64,000 nt of DNA from Leptodontidium sp. MPI-SDFR-AT-0119 (lineage: Eukaryota > Ascomycota > Leotiomycetes > Helotiales > Leptodontidiaceae), in contig JAHLEZ010000008.1 in NCBI GenBank assembly GCA_020726505.1, positions 1,612,001-1,676,000 on the forward strand, written 5' to 3'. Below the pieces are notes generated by a model. It searched no databases. It was given only the letters and a program-made list of their open reading frames with translations, and was not told the DNA's origin. A program made the translations under genes and the position numbers. Position 1 is the first letter of the stretch, and every line of letters starts with the position of its first letter. This document shows positions 1 to 11,029 of the stretch, one piece after another.

Positions 1-20
1 CCCCACGACAATCGCACACG

Positions 21-2200
21 ATGAGCCCTCACACTTCCAAGGGAGATGCCCTGAGCATCGAGTCAAATTTCTGCTCCGCTTGCAGTTCATTCCTCCATAC
101 TTATAACCAATTTCAAAAGCCAGACACTATTTACGTCGATGGTCCCTTGCAAACTAGAGTTATGGAAGGTTGTGAGATATGTACCCTTGTACAAAAGAGC
201 ATGGGATCGGAAATAGCACATGAGTTCGACAGTCCTGATTTTCATCTATCGACCACGTATATGTGGATACTAGAAGAATCTTTCCTCCATCTGTATTTCA
301 ATCAGCAGATAGAACTGCCAGATAGCGAATACATTCGCAGTGTCACAATACTAGAGCAAAGATTTGATGTGGAAGCTGGTGAGTCGAGCTTGATGTCGAG
401 ATAAATCCGTGTTAATCAATAGTCGTAGTCACCCAGATGGAATCCACCGCAGCTGAGGCTGAAAATGCAGCCGGCGGAAACATATCCTGGCCATTGGTAA
501 AGCAGTGGAGGCAAAATTGTTCCAAACACAGCAACTACACACCACTAGGAGCTATGAAATCCTTCGTTCCACGCCGTCTGATAGATGAAGGCACTGATCG
601 GTGGGAACAAGTCAAGCTTCGACTAGATTCGGATGTCATGAGTGCGGCTGAGTACATGACTTTGAGCCATCGCTGGGCTAATGCCTCTGTGGGCAAGCTC
701 ACGACAATCAATATTTTGCAGCTCGTGCACATGATACCGAAGAACTTCTTGTCTTGTACTTTTAAAGACGCAATCATCATGACTCGGGCTCTAGGGTTCA
801 AGTTTTTATGGATCGATAGTCTCTGTATCATTCAGGACTCCGTCGAAGACCAGGCAACTGAGTTTGCATTGATGCACTCGATTTATGGCAACAGCTCATA
901 CAACATCTCCGCAATTGCTTCCTCAAGTTCTTCGGAGGGGTTACTTTTGAGAAATTCTGTCTATACTCCCATTCGTGTCAATATTCTTATCGATGGTACC
1001 GAAACAGCTCATATTGTTCGCATGCACGACACTTGGAACGAATTCGTTACCTCATCTCCTCTGAATATCCGGGGCTGGGTTTGTCAGGAAAGACTTCTCA
1101 GCCTCCGAGTATTACACTTTTCAAACCATCAAATATTCTGGGAATGTGGACAACTATCTGCAAGTGAGGATTGGCCGGACGGAGTGCCACCACGTCCTGT
1201 GCCGAAGATAGATCCGTTCTACCCCAAGTACATCCTGCCACATGTCGACCACGGAATCAAACGCCAATTATCCGAGATTATTCGAGGAGGAATTACAGCC
1301 GACAGAAAAGATATTCAGATCATCTGGGCGAAAGTTGTGAAGCTCTACACTCGCGCATCACTTACCTATTCTACGGACAGATTGGTGGCTACCTCTGGAA
1401 TTGCTGCTCAATTCCAGCCAAAGATTCGAAGCAAGTATCTTGCTGGACTGTGGGAATTTAGTATCGCAACAGATCTGCTGTGGCGGGTTGAAAATACAGA
1501 TGACTTGGAAACGGTGTATCCTAAGAGAGAATTGCAAGCACGTCCCTCAGAATACATTGCTCCTACTTGGTCATGGGCATCCATAAATACAGCCGTAGAC
1601 TTAGAGAGCCTACCAAAACCTAAGGACCCGCAAGAGATAGTCCTCGACTTTCGTATCATCGTTGATATCTTGAAAGTGGACCTGCAGTGGGCAAGCAGCG
1701 ATGATTATGGACAGCTCACAGGCGGATCCATGCGAGTCCAAGGTCAGCTCGCAACAGCTCGCCAGACTCGTGGTGAAGTTGGATTGGTCGGGAATGATTT
1801 AGATCTCGAGGTATCAAAGGAGATTCGAACGAGCGAGGCCTGGCCATGTACCATTGGAATTGAATGGGATAACATCGAGTCAAAAAGAGACAAGAAAAAG
1901 TTCGGCAAACACTTGTATTGTCTTTTGGCAGTGCGGGTATCTCAGCGCCCCAAAACTGAAGACAGTCATGCCTTGTGCCGTGTGGAAGGATTGGTTCTCA
2001 GAGCTACTTCAAGCCCGTCTACATTCCAGAGGCATGGCACGTTTGAATGGCACAAAGATCAATGGATACGAGAGGAGGATGATCGAATTCATGCTTTTAA
2101 CGAAGGATACAAATTCATTGACGAGACGATGGAAGCACGGGCAATGGAGCGAACTATGGACCCAGAGGACAGCTATCGCTACACTTTTGACATCGTCTAG
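21..2200 (+). CDS. HET-domain (heterokaryon incompatibility) protein
   Basis: Two exons, 21-378 and 429-2200, joined by a 50-nt intron (GTGAGT donor, TAG acceptor). This join keeps the frame and gives 709 aa; using the nearer CAG at 435-436 would break the frame. The N-terminal exon has the cysteine pairs common ahead of HET domains (CSAC near residue 18, GCEIC near residue 50). The HET core lies at about residues 195-345, with the block YMTLSHRW (195-202), the block WIDSLCIIQD (247-256) and, further on, RGWVCQERLLS. HET proteins govern non-self recognition and cell death after hyphal fusion, or act as orphan NLR-like effectors; no NACHT or other partner domain is visible here. The C-terminal half is unannotated, as is usual for the family. 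The gene is convergent with the next one, 48 bp away. Confidence 0.9.
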
Positions 2201-2248
2201 TAAACCAAAAAAAATGCGAAGACCCTATCAGCAGAGTATGACGACGTG

Positions 2249-3973
2249 CTAATCGGTCAACTTGTTTCTGAAATCTCGTAACAGGGTACCATGAATCTCG
2301 TCAACCCACGAGAACCTCCTCAATCTGTCCTCCAAATCCCCATATGTTGCCACAGACATTCTGCGCATAGCAGGATGCAGGCTTTTAGCAAACCACGCGG
2401 CCTTGTTTTTCTCGTCACTTAATATGCCGTCCACTGTTATAATCCAAAGCTCTATCAACCCCAGTCCATGATCCTCCCACATTTTGCTGTCTGCCCCACT
2501 ACGCTCAGACGTCATGAGCAGGACTGACAACTTACGGACCTGGCTTGTCACACGGGTTGGGTATATCCCAAAACTTTGCCGAATAGCTATCAAGTATAGT
2601 ATAGCAGGCAGGCGGATCATTTCGGCCATAACAGCAACCGAAGATGAATTTTCTTGTCTTGGATGGGAGAGGAGCCTGTGAAGTATAGGGTTGGTGTAGT
2701 CGCAGATGTACATTGAATCCCCGAGTATGTTTCCCATGGTTTGTTGAATCTCTCTTTGTAAGTGCAAGGATTCGAGGCACAGATCCTGCAGAATGTCGAT
2801 TAAGCCGAAGGTGTTTGTAAAGTTGAAGGCTAAGATGTCGATGTGGGACGGGTAGAATGGTCCTGGACTCGGGAAAGGAAGGTCGATTAGGGCTGAAGGG
2901 ATAAGGTCTGTCGGGAAGGGGAAATTCGGCGTTTCGTCCATGGTACAGGAACCCGAGATGTCGATGCTGAAGGCCTCAGTTGCATTCATCGAGGTAATAT
3001 CAGGGTGTAGCTTACCAAGAAAGCATTATTCTCAGGAATTTATTCGAATGAAGACTTCCGATTCCGCCTCTTAATTGGACGATCTCTTTTAATCCCACCA
3101 GATGTTTCCTCCAGTTTTTCATATCCCCGATCAAATGCTACACGCCGACGTTAGCCCCCGTTACGAGCCTTTCGAATGGGCAGTGGTACGTAGTAGCAAG
3201 CGAATCCAACAACTGACGAAATAACTCCATCGGTGGTTGCCGTTCCTGGCTTCCTCATCTGGTTATTGACCAACTGAAGCGAATATGCGTGGTGAGCGAG
3301 AGATTCCCCATTGGCCTGACCGCCATCTCCATGCCGAAGGTTGTTGAAATAGGTCGCGGCGCCTGATAGCAATTGGTGGAACGATGCTGCATCAAGCATG
3401 CCAATTTGAAACCATGCAACCGCCAGTGGGCTTGCCCTGCCTGAACGTTCGTCGAATACTAAACACTGCGTTAGTTCGGCGGTAGTTTAAGAGGAGAAAA
3501 TCTTGCGCAAAATATTGACTTAGGTCTACCAGTTCTCGAGACCTAGAGTTGAGTTCGGTCGGAAACTTTATGAAAGGGTCACTCCTGCCAGCTCCCAGTC
3601 CAGGCATAGAGAATCTATGTAATGGTATTCTCCTCAAACTGCCATGCGCAACCGACAATGTTCTCGGTGACATCCGGGGGGTTAGATCAGACGGCACGTC
3701 AAGCCCGTCAACCGAAGCCAAATATAGCTTATTGGTACTCAAATTGAGTTGCTCTGAAAGGCGGCCGTGGCTTTGGTTGAAGGTCTGTGGAACGTCAAGC
3801 TCGCATTGCAGCGGCACGTACCGTCGTGCAACCTGAGGGTTCGTCCTATTTCGGCGGATATGTTGCATCACATCTTGCTTGGCCAGTTTTCGAGCTTTTG
3901 GATCGGTAGTTGAGGCACCCGTGTATATCACGAAATGGTATTTGCTTCCCCGGTTTTCTGATGTTGAGTCCAT
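2249..3973 (-). CDS. Fungal transcription factor-domain protein lacking a Zn2Cys6 cluster (PF11951/DUF3468 type)
   Basis: Four exons on the minus strand: 3973-3520, 3458-3190, 3137-3016 and 2966-2249. Introns are 61, 52 and 49 nt; the first two have CTAAC branch sites. The joined frame is 520 aa. After a basic N-terminus (KARKLAKQDVMQHIRRN) the middle follows the usual family pattern: SPLAVAWFQIGMLDAASFHQ, then KEIVQLRGGIGSL, then IDISGSCTMDE. These blocks lie on different exons, which supports the splicing. No six-cysteine cluster is present, so DNA binding is unproven. Many family members likewise lack the finger and are annotated only as hypothetical regulators. It sits downstream of a transporter gene on the same strand with a 673-bp gap, so a local regulatory role is possible but inferred. 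Confidence 0.8.
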
Positions 3974-4646
3974 TCTACAACTTACGGGTATAATCTGTAC
4001 TTGAAGAACAAATATTCTGGCATCGATTGTGCAAAAATACAAATACGTTCGGGCACTTTAGCCGCTTTGTTGTGCCTCTCAATGCATTCTAGACCCCCTA
4101 TCTAAGATCATCACTTCTCGTTCCGCTGCCGTATGACTGCGGGGTCGCTGATTATCAATCGAAGCGCATCAGAGTGGCCTATGGCTACTCCTTGCACCAA
4201 AGACGATTGCTTGCACACTTTACCCAAATAAGGCAGCCCGATTGCCTTATAAATTAGTCACAGCCATAAATCTCACCGACGAAAGTACAATCCCTGCTAC
4301 GGGTACTTAGTCACAAGATCATCGATTCGACGTCACCAAGTGATGTATAATCATTCCAAATACTTTGCATTCTTGGGCCGAAGCAAGAAATTATCTGCAT
4401 CACACATATTCCCAAGCTCGAGTTACTCCATATTATTATAGCTGTCTGGATTGGCGCATTAATTTATTCCCTTTCTCAACACAAACAAAGCTTTCGCTAA
4501 AGTCAAATAAGCGAGCGAGGCCAAAAAGGGGCTGGAACAACAACCGTGCAAGCCATAGCTGAGAGACGCTCCAGTGTCTGCATGACTCCTGACACATTCG
4601 GAGTGAACCATTAGTCATAAATCACCCTCTTCAACTTGTAGCTGCC
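3974..4646. other. Intergenic, promoter of the transcription factor gene and 3' end of the transporter gene
   Basis: A 673-bp gap between two minus-strand genes. No open frame here resembles a protein. It must hold the promoter of the downstream regulator. No repeat or RNA gene was recognised. Confidence 0.6.
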
Positions 4647-6855
4647 TCACTTAGCCGTGAACCTCGATCTGGCTCGCAAGTTGGCACCATAGATCCAAAG
4701 CACAAAAATCCCTATAACCCCAGAGACCGTCAAGCCCGCAAGCAATGTGACCCCCTCCGCAATCCCAACATTCAAGAAGAGCGGCCGAGAAAACAGAATA
4801 GCACCTGCAGCCAACGCCGAGCGGCAGAAATCGTTTCCAGCGAACAGACTTGCGGCGTATTCGGGGTAGGTCATGCTGATATAGACAAAAACGCATTGCA
4901 AGATGATGAAGATACCAACTGTATAGATCGTTACTCCGATGGTTGGTACGATCCAGTGAACACTTGGTCGACTAGTCCACGCAAACATGAAGAGACCAAT
5001 AGGAGTTAAGAATGATGCGAACAGGGCTGGTATGAGTCGTTCTTCGGGAGCGCCGAATCCAAATTTCTTCATCTTGGGCTCGAGATAATAATGTAGGAAA
5101 GAGAAATAACCCGGAATGGCGATCATAACTCCAACGATGATATTTAGGAAGATCAAACCGATTTGGCCGGCGTTTAGATTGTACCCTCCTGGTCCATAAA
5201 CCAGGGGGAAGACCTCGAAGAACGAGTAAAAGATAGCATATACAAGGGATATGTATAGACTGGTGAAAGCAACTGCAGGATCGAGGAAGTTGATCTGGAT
5301 TGGACGCCAGAGACTGATTGTCACAACCTCGGATGCACTGAGCTTTGCTTGATCAATCTCGGATTGCGCTTTGAGGTTCGGGTTCCCTGTTAGCTTGCGA
5401 AGGCGTGCCGCACGACGAAGGAGGATGTTTTGCGCGGACGTTTCGGGGAAGAAAAACATCATGACGGCAAAGACGGGTCCGGATATCCACATAATTTCCC
5501 AGATCGACCTTTCTATTGAGTTAGTGTTTGTGTTTCTTGGTATTCACAAAGAGTTTACGACATTCAGGGGTGAGTGGAGAGAAAAGATCCACAGATGAAG
5601 GAAGGGATGAGCTTACCATCTCCAGCTCTCTGCCGGTACAGAAAATCCGCTGATCAGCGGGCCCAAAGCGGGACCACCTGTAGCAAAGCCTGCCCAACCT
5701 GCCAAGAAGTATGGCAATTGAATAAGAGAGTACATGTCTCCAATGGTAGCTCCTCCAGTCGACAAACATGGGCTGCCGAAGAAGCCTTGAAAAAATCTTA
5801 GCACGAGGAATCCAGGGAGGTTGTCGATGAGCGCGGTGGGAATGCAAAGTATGACAAATATACCGAAAGTCGCCTAGTCGTAATTAGTATGTGCTTTTCG
5901 CAAAATTGTCAAGATCAAAGGGATCATTGGATTGGATATTGCCTACCATGTACGGAGGATTGCGTCCGATGACAGGAATCTCAGAGAGCGGGGAGAATAG
6001 CAGAGGACCAATTCCATAGCCAAGAACATAAAGGGCGAGACCCAAGGATGCAACAACGGGAATGGTGTGATAAATGTGTTCAATGTATGGTATAGCTGGT
6101 GTGTAGATTGCGGAGCCCACTAAGTCCAGAGTCAGCATTTCTGTCCATGCTGGTAAAACAGATTGTGAAGTTGAGGTGAAGTTCGGAGGATCTTAAGTGG
6201 GTGAAAACCCAGTCCTGAGCTTTTCGAACCAACACGACTAGGAAAGTGTATTATCTTACTGTAAACTGCTAATGTATATAAACTTGGTTCTCGGTCAGCT
6301 TTGTGAGTTCAGAATTGTAAGTAAGATATCTTACTAAAGTTGCATAACCACGGCCCATTTCTTCCCCTTCGAGTAGTTCTGTGGATTCTCTGGGTCGGTC
6401 GTCGAATACCAGTCAACGATCATGACGCCGTCCTCGTTGACCTGCGGCTTAATCCTCTGGCAAGCCTGCTCAGAGATATTTTCCACATCAACCGCCGCAT
6501 TGTATGCCAGAGCGACTTCAGCCATTGTGACAGTCCGCTCCATGATAATAGGACGACTAAGAATCCGTGACATAGTCAACTTTGCTCGAAGGGACTGCGT
6601 AGTCGATTCATCATCAGACGTATCTACGCCCTCTGACGCGCCTATTGCTTCGACTTCGGCTTCTTCGTTCTTTGCGACGGGGAGTGTGTTAGACGATGTT
6701 GTCGTCACTGGGGGTTTTTCTCCTGTTGGAGGCTTCACGAGGTAATCTGCTGTATACTTGAAATCGGCTTTCTCTTCAGGGTATTGAAGGATCTTGTTCT
6801 TCGTGATGAGACGAAGAATCTGGCCAATTGGCGCATCACGAAAGATATCGGACAT
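4647..6855 (-). CDS. MFS transporter, DHA1 drug:H+ antiporter type (Flr1-like)
   Basis: Five exons: 6855-6335, 6282-6260 (a 23-nt micro-exon), 6119-5947, 5873-5617 and 5508-4647. The protein is 611 aa. The N-terminus, MSDIFRDAPIGQILRLITKN, is the signature start of fungal Flr1-like multidrug permeases. It is followed by a long cytosolic arm of about 180 residues and twelve predicted membrane spans. The micro-exon supplies YLYTLAVY, so that exon 1 reads into MGSAIYTPAIPYIEH exactly as in the family. The loop 2-3 motif SPLSEIPVIGRNPPYM is intact, as are LRFFQGFFGSPCLSTGGATI and PETSAQNILLRRAARLRK. It probably exports toxic small molecules across the plasma membrane; the substrate cannot be read from sequence. 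It is head-to-head with the broken reductase gene, sharing a 1.0-kb promoter region. Confidence 0.9.
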
Positions 6856-7888
6856 CGTGAGGCAATTTCCGCCTGCGAAAACGGGAATTTTCGATTTGAA
6901 GTCGTGAAATCGATTGACGACTTTGGTAAGAGTAGAAAATTCGTGAAGACGAAGAGGGATCCAGATGTGCCAGAAACAAGAAAATAAAAAGAGCTCTCTG
7001 GAGCTTTAATAACACGACCACTGTAGGCTGTTGGGAGCCTGCTCAAAACACGTCCGAACATCAGGTACCTCTGCTTAAGGGACACAAATCCAACCAATAC
7101 ATGATCTTCTCCTGATTACGAGAGAGCATTGCCAAGGGAATCACAGCTCTCATCAGCACAGCGGTATGGGCTCAAAAGCCATAGATTCCTCCGACCAACA
7201 TGTGGTTGGAGGGAGTGACTGTTATCAGAATAAGTACTAGCGTGATTTTCTGGTTGTCCTAAAGTGGCATGGTCCACGAGAAGCGATGCGAATCAGACAT
7301 GTCGTTGATTTATAAGCCGATATGCATGTTAATATTACTGTAGAGCTGCTTCGATTATTCTCCGTTCCCAGATAGCCTGACTATATAGCGCCGGTACCTG
7401 CCTGCATGCCAAGGTGTGAGGATGCGCAAGTTATCAGGTTGCCTCGAAGTGGTAAGGCGTTCGATGTACCGCTACCTATCAGAGTGGTGTAGCTTCGCTG
7501 CATTGGTAGTTAATCTTGATCGCAAGCGAAATGTATCAAGATAAACAAACTCATCATCCATGCTGGGAATACCGAGTGTGAAGATGGGTAGAGAATCTTC
7601 GCCCCGCTACCATCCAGAAAGGTATGTGATGCAACTCCCAAGAGATTTCCCCTCTTACTTACAAATCGTACACACAGATGACAAGTTTAAACGATTGCAT
7701 CTAGCCTTTGCTGTGTCAGTTTGGATTGACAGGAAGTAGATGGGATTTTTTTGCACTGGACTTAACGAAGTACTTAAGGAGAGTTGGAGCCCTCCAACGA
7801 AGCCATCTATCCATTCTCACCTGCCCATGCAATCAATCCAGCCCTCAATCCGTTCTTGACCAATTTCGAATATCACAGCTCTTTCATC
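6856..7888. promoter_or_regulatory. Divergent promoter region between transporter and reductase pseudogene
   Basis: 1033 bp separating two outward-facing starts. No coding frame of note. It presumably carries the control sites of the transporter, and formerly of the reductase. No specific operator could be assigned by eye. Confidence 0.5.
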
Positions 7889-9213
7889 ATGTATCCAGAC
7901 CCAAGAATTCCCGTGGGTTCGTGGATTCTGGTGACAGGTGTCAATGGCATGGTTGCGAGCAACATCGCCAGCTTGTTGCTGGAGGTAAGCACTACTTGAC
8001 TTCTCTTGCCTTAACTCTGGTTGTTCTAAATCTTTCTCGTGCCACTTTGGAGGATGGCACTGCTGGAACTCTATCTCTTAGCCATCGATTTTGAACTTCA
8101 GGGCAAGGTTGACCTTTCATACAGATGGGCTACAAAGTGCGCGGGACTGTAAGGAACGTGGAGAAAGCAAGTTGGATGCAAGAGAAGTTCGACAAACTGT
8201 ATGGCAAGAACAATTTCGAACTGGTCTCTGTCGCCGACTTGGCAGATGAAGGAGCTTTCGACGAGGCCGTCAAAGGCATGTTCCCATACTTTCCGTCCGT
8301 AATGCCATATGCTGACAGAGCTCAGGCGTCTCCGGAATTGCTCATGTTGCTTCGATCGTCGGCCATTTTGACCCCAATACTGGCATTCCAGGTGTCATCG
8401 ATGACGCTGTCAACACCCTGAAGTCCGCTGCAAAAGAACCTTCGGTCAAAGCCTTCGTCTACACTTCCTCTTCCTGGTCTGCGGCCAATCCCTAGCCGAA
8501 CGTCAAGTACAGCATCGGGCCAGACTCCTGGAACGAACATGCTATTAAAGTTGCTTGGGTACGTACTACCTCCTTGTGGCCTCGAGAGAACCATGGATGT
8601 ATATGCGGCAGGCAAAGCCGAGGCTGAGGCAGCTTCGTGGAAGTTCATGAAGGAGACCAAGCCAGCCTTTGTCTTCAATGCAGGTAGGACACCCCTCTCG
8701 CCCTGAATGCTTCAGTAATTGATGAAAAATAGTCTTACCCAGTGCGAACTTCGGGATTGTCTGTGATCCTGAGCATCAAGGCTTCCCAAGCACCACTGGC
8801 TGGCTTAAGAGTTTGTTCGAGGGAGAGCTGACACTCCATAATTTCGTTCCTCCACGTACGTTCCCACCGTAGAAGTGGCCGATGCAGAACTGACAACATA
8901 TTCAGAATTCGCTGTCGACACAATCGACTGCGCCCGTCTCCACGTCGGCGCCTTACTCGACACAAGTGTTGAGAATCAGCGCCTCTTCGGCTACGCTGAG
9001 CCCTACACATGGAACGAGATGCTGGGAGTCTTCCGCAGTATGTATCCCAATCGGAAATTCATGGATGATCTCCCAGATGCAGGGCGCGATCTCAGCACTG
9101 TGACGAATGAACGTGCTGCGGAAGTGTTGAGAAAGTTCGGGAGACCGGGCTTCACGTCTTTGAAGGAATCTATCAAAGCTGCTACCGAACAGATTCTGGC
9201 TTTCACGAAGTAG
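7889..9213 (+). pseudogene. NAD(P)-dependent extended SDR reductase (Gre2/aldehyde reductase-like), disrupted
   Basis: Exons recognised: 7889-7984, 8125-8275, 8326-8683, 8733-8855 and 8906-9213. The start MYPDPRIPVGSWILVTGVNG leads into the nucleotide-binding motif TGVNGMVASN. Later blocks are HVASIVGHFDP, FVYTSSSWSAANP, VYAAGKAEAEAASW, LPSANFGIV and a normal C-terminus ending ILAFTK. Two lesions break it. An in-frame TAG sits at 8493-8495, where relatives have a coding residue between AANP and PNVKY. A tandem GTAC at 8559-8566 adds four bases, so the frame reading AIKVAW must shift to read the downstream LPPCGLERTMDVYAAG. Intron 2 (8276-8325) begins with GC instead of GT. All other parts remain well conserved, so the loss looks recent. 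A sequencing error could explain one lesion but hardly both. An intron at the frameshift would be only about 30 nt and was rejected. Confidence 0.75.
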
Positions 9214-9312
9214 GCGGGTTTGAAATACTGTACTCGAAGTATCTGCATATAATGAACGAATAAACTAAAGGTTGAAGACTGGATTGCCAGTACTCTCTTT
9301 CCAAGTAACTAA

Positions 9313-9367
9313 ATTGCCATGATTTTCAAATTAGGGAACCGTATTGCTGTGATTTTAAAGCTAGGGA
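9313..9367. repeat. Imperfect direct repeat, two 25-bp units
   Basis: Units 9313-9337 and 9343-9367 agree at 20 of 25 positions with a 30-bp period. Four of the five differences are transitions. Confidence 0.5.
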
Positions 9368-9950
9368 GATAACTTCTGCATCTCTTCATAAAATCTCATG
9401 TAAAGTAGTCTATTAGAGAACCCTTTCCCTAATGAACAACTTCGCGTCCAAAAATTATCAAATGCCTCTATCTGTTACCGTGAAATAATTACATGTATTA
9501 GAAGTAAGATCTTAGATTCAGGGTGTCACTTCACTTAACTCAAATTCAGGAAAGCTACTGAGGTAAGTACTTAAAGTTAACACATTATATGACAACGTAG
9601 AAACGTATTATTTTCTCTCAAGGTAATATGCATAAGCTTATCGATTTGATTTGATAAGAAAAACATATTGTACGACGATACAGTAAGACATTCAAAGGCT
9701 TCACTTTGTTTGTATATAGATAAACCGTAGCACTTCGGTTGCCCCCTTAAGAAATCGTGGCAATTCAGTCTTTGATTGACAATGGGCCAATATGAGTTCT
9801 CCCAAACTACATCCCGTCCCCGTCACCAGGGCTCTGATCGTACGTCCGTAACCCCGCTGCTAGTTCAAAGTAAAGGAATACCGTGGTGTGACACTAAGAA
9901 CTGGGCTTGAAGGATCACTGCTCGATGCAGTCCAATGAGAGAAACTCAAA

Positions 9951-9984
9951 TCCCCTCACCGCGTTTCTGCTTCCCCTCAACGCG
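9951..9984 (+). promoter_or_regulatory. Paired STRE-like CCCCT elements
   Basis: TCCCCTCACCGCG (9951-9963) is repeated as TCCCCTCAACGCG (9972-9984), 12 of 13 identical and 21 bp apart. Each contains CCCCT, the core of the fungal stress response element. They lie about 360-390 bp before the VOC start codon. Function is inferred. Confidence 0.35.
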
Positions 9985-10339
9985 GGCACCATCGCGAGAT
10001 CAGGTGCGTGGCTTGCAGGCTTCCAGGCAACACTGCGACATTGACCAATAAGCCATAGCGACTAAGGACACTGCGAACGGGAAAAGCAAGACATGGCTTC
10101 ATCTGAGACTTGTGAAGAGTAAGAATGAGAATCCATCGAGATGATGCGGGGGAATTTTGAGACCGATGATCTTGTGGACTACTGGGCTGGAGAGGGATAT
10201 AAGAAGGGCACCAGATCCTGCTGATTCTCACATCTTTTCTTCTCATCATTCCATATTCAAATTGACGAGTTCATAATTCGGTATACTCAACAAAAAAGTA
10301 CAACTCACACAGACTACTGGATCTCAGACGCTCCCGACA

Positions 10340-11029
10340 ATGACTTCCTGCCCAGAAAAAGCTTCCACGAATACCTGTGAAATTGCAAGTCATTCCTCAC
10401 CACCACACTCATTCCTCCTCGCTAACAGTACCCAACCAGGCCGGTTCAATAACCTGGACCGAAATCCCAGCAACAGACATGGTCCGAGTTCAGAAATTCT
10501 ACTCCGAAGTCTTTGGCGCAAGTCTCCCCTCCCCTCCTCCCCACCCATTCCCATTCCCTCTACCAATGCCAAAGTCTCAAGCACTTCTTCTAACACCAAT
10601 ACCTCCACAGTGGACATACGACGGCATGCCACCAATGCTTGACGCCGATGGTACGCCCCACTTCGTGATGTTCAACAAAGGCCGCACGAACGGTGGGTTC
10701 GTCAGAGTAGCGCCAGAGGACTTCCTCTCTGCTGCACTGCATCCACAGAATGGAGACGGTGGGAAGAAGAAGCTTTCTGTGAGGAATACAATCACGGTTG
10801 ATAGTGTTGATGAGACGATGAAGAAAGTTGAGGAGGCGGGTGGGGAGTTGTATATGTGAGTTTACTGCTGTGATTTAGTTGTGATTGAGGGATGTGTGGG
10901 GGGGGTTGGGATGACTGACTTACTGACTGGGTGATTGATAGCCCGAAGGTTGAGTTGCCGAATAAGATGGGGTTTGTGGCGTATTTTACGGATTCGGAGA
11001 AGAATGTTATGGGGCTGTGGTCGATGTGA
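10340..11029 (+). CDS. Glyoxalase/bleomycin-resistance (VOC) superfamily protein
   Basis: Four exons: 10340-10376, 10429-10517, 10611-10855 and 10942-11029, giving 152 aa. The core reads GSITWTEIPATDMVRVQKFY, then SEVFGW, TYDGMPPMLDADGTPHFVMF, VDETMKKVEEAGGELY, and PNKMGFVAYFTDSEKNVMGLW. This is the paired beta-alpha-beta-beta-beta fold with the usual end 'D.e.N..gLw'. Intron 2 (10518-10610) starts with GCAAGT, a perfect GC-AG donor. Splicing there restores FGW, which is conserved in the family; a GT donor nearby would delete it. Such small VOC proteins are mostly uncharacterised cytosolic enzymes or binding proteins, so the reaction is unknown. It follows the reductase pseudogene on the same strand. 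Confidence 0.85.

Larger units (their letters stand above)
9214..10339. other. Intergenic, AT-rich stretch then promoter of the VOC gene
   Basis: No gene seen. About 9250-9760 is visibly AT-rich, with many ATTA/TAAT runs and an imperfect direct repeat at 9313-9367. The rest is balanced and should contain the VOC promoter, including a TATA-like GGATATAAGA near 10195-10205 about 135 bp before the ATG. Confidence 0.5.

Noticed and set aside
8559..8590. A possible intron starting GTACGT in the reductase
   Set aside because: It would be only about 30 nt, shorter than any intron in the window, and the sequence inside still reads family-like residues (LPPCGLERTM) in a shifted frame. A 4-bp duplication explains it better.
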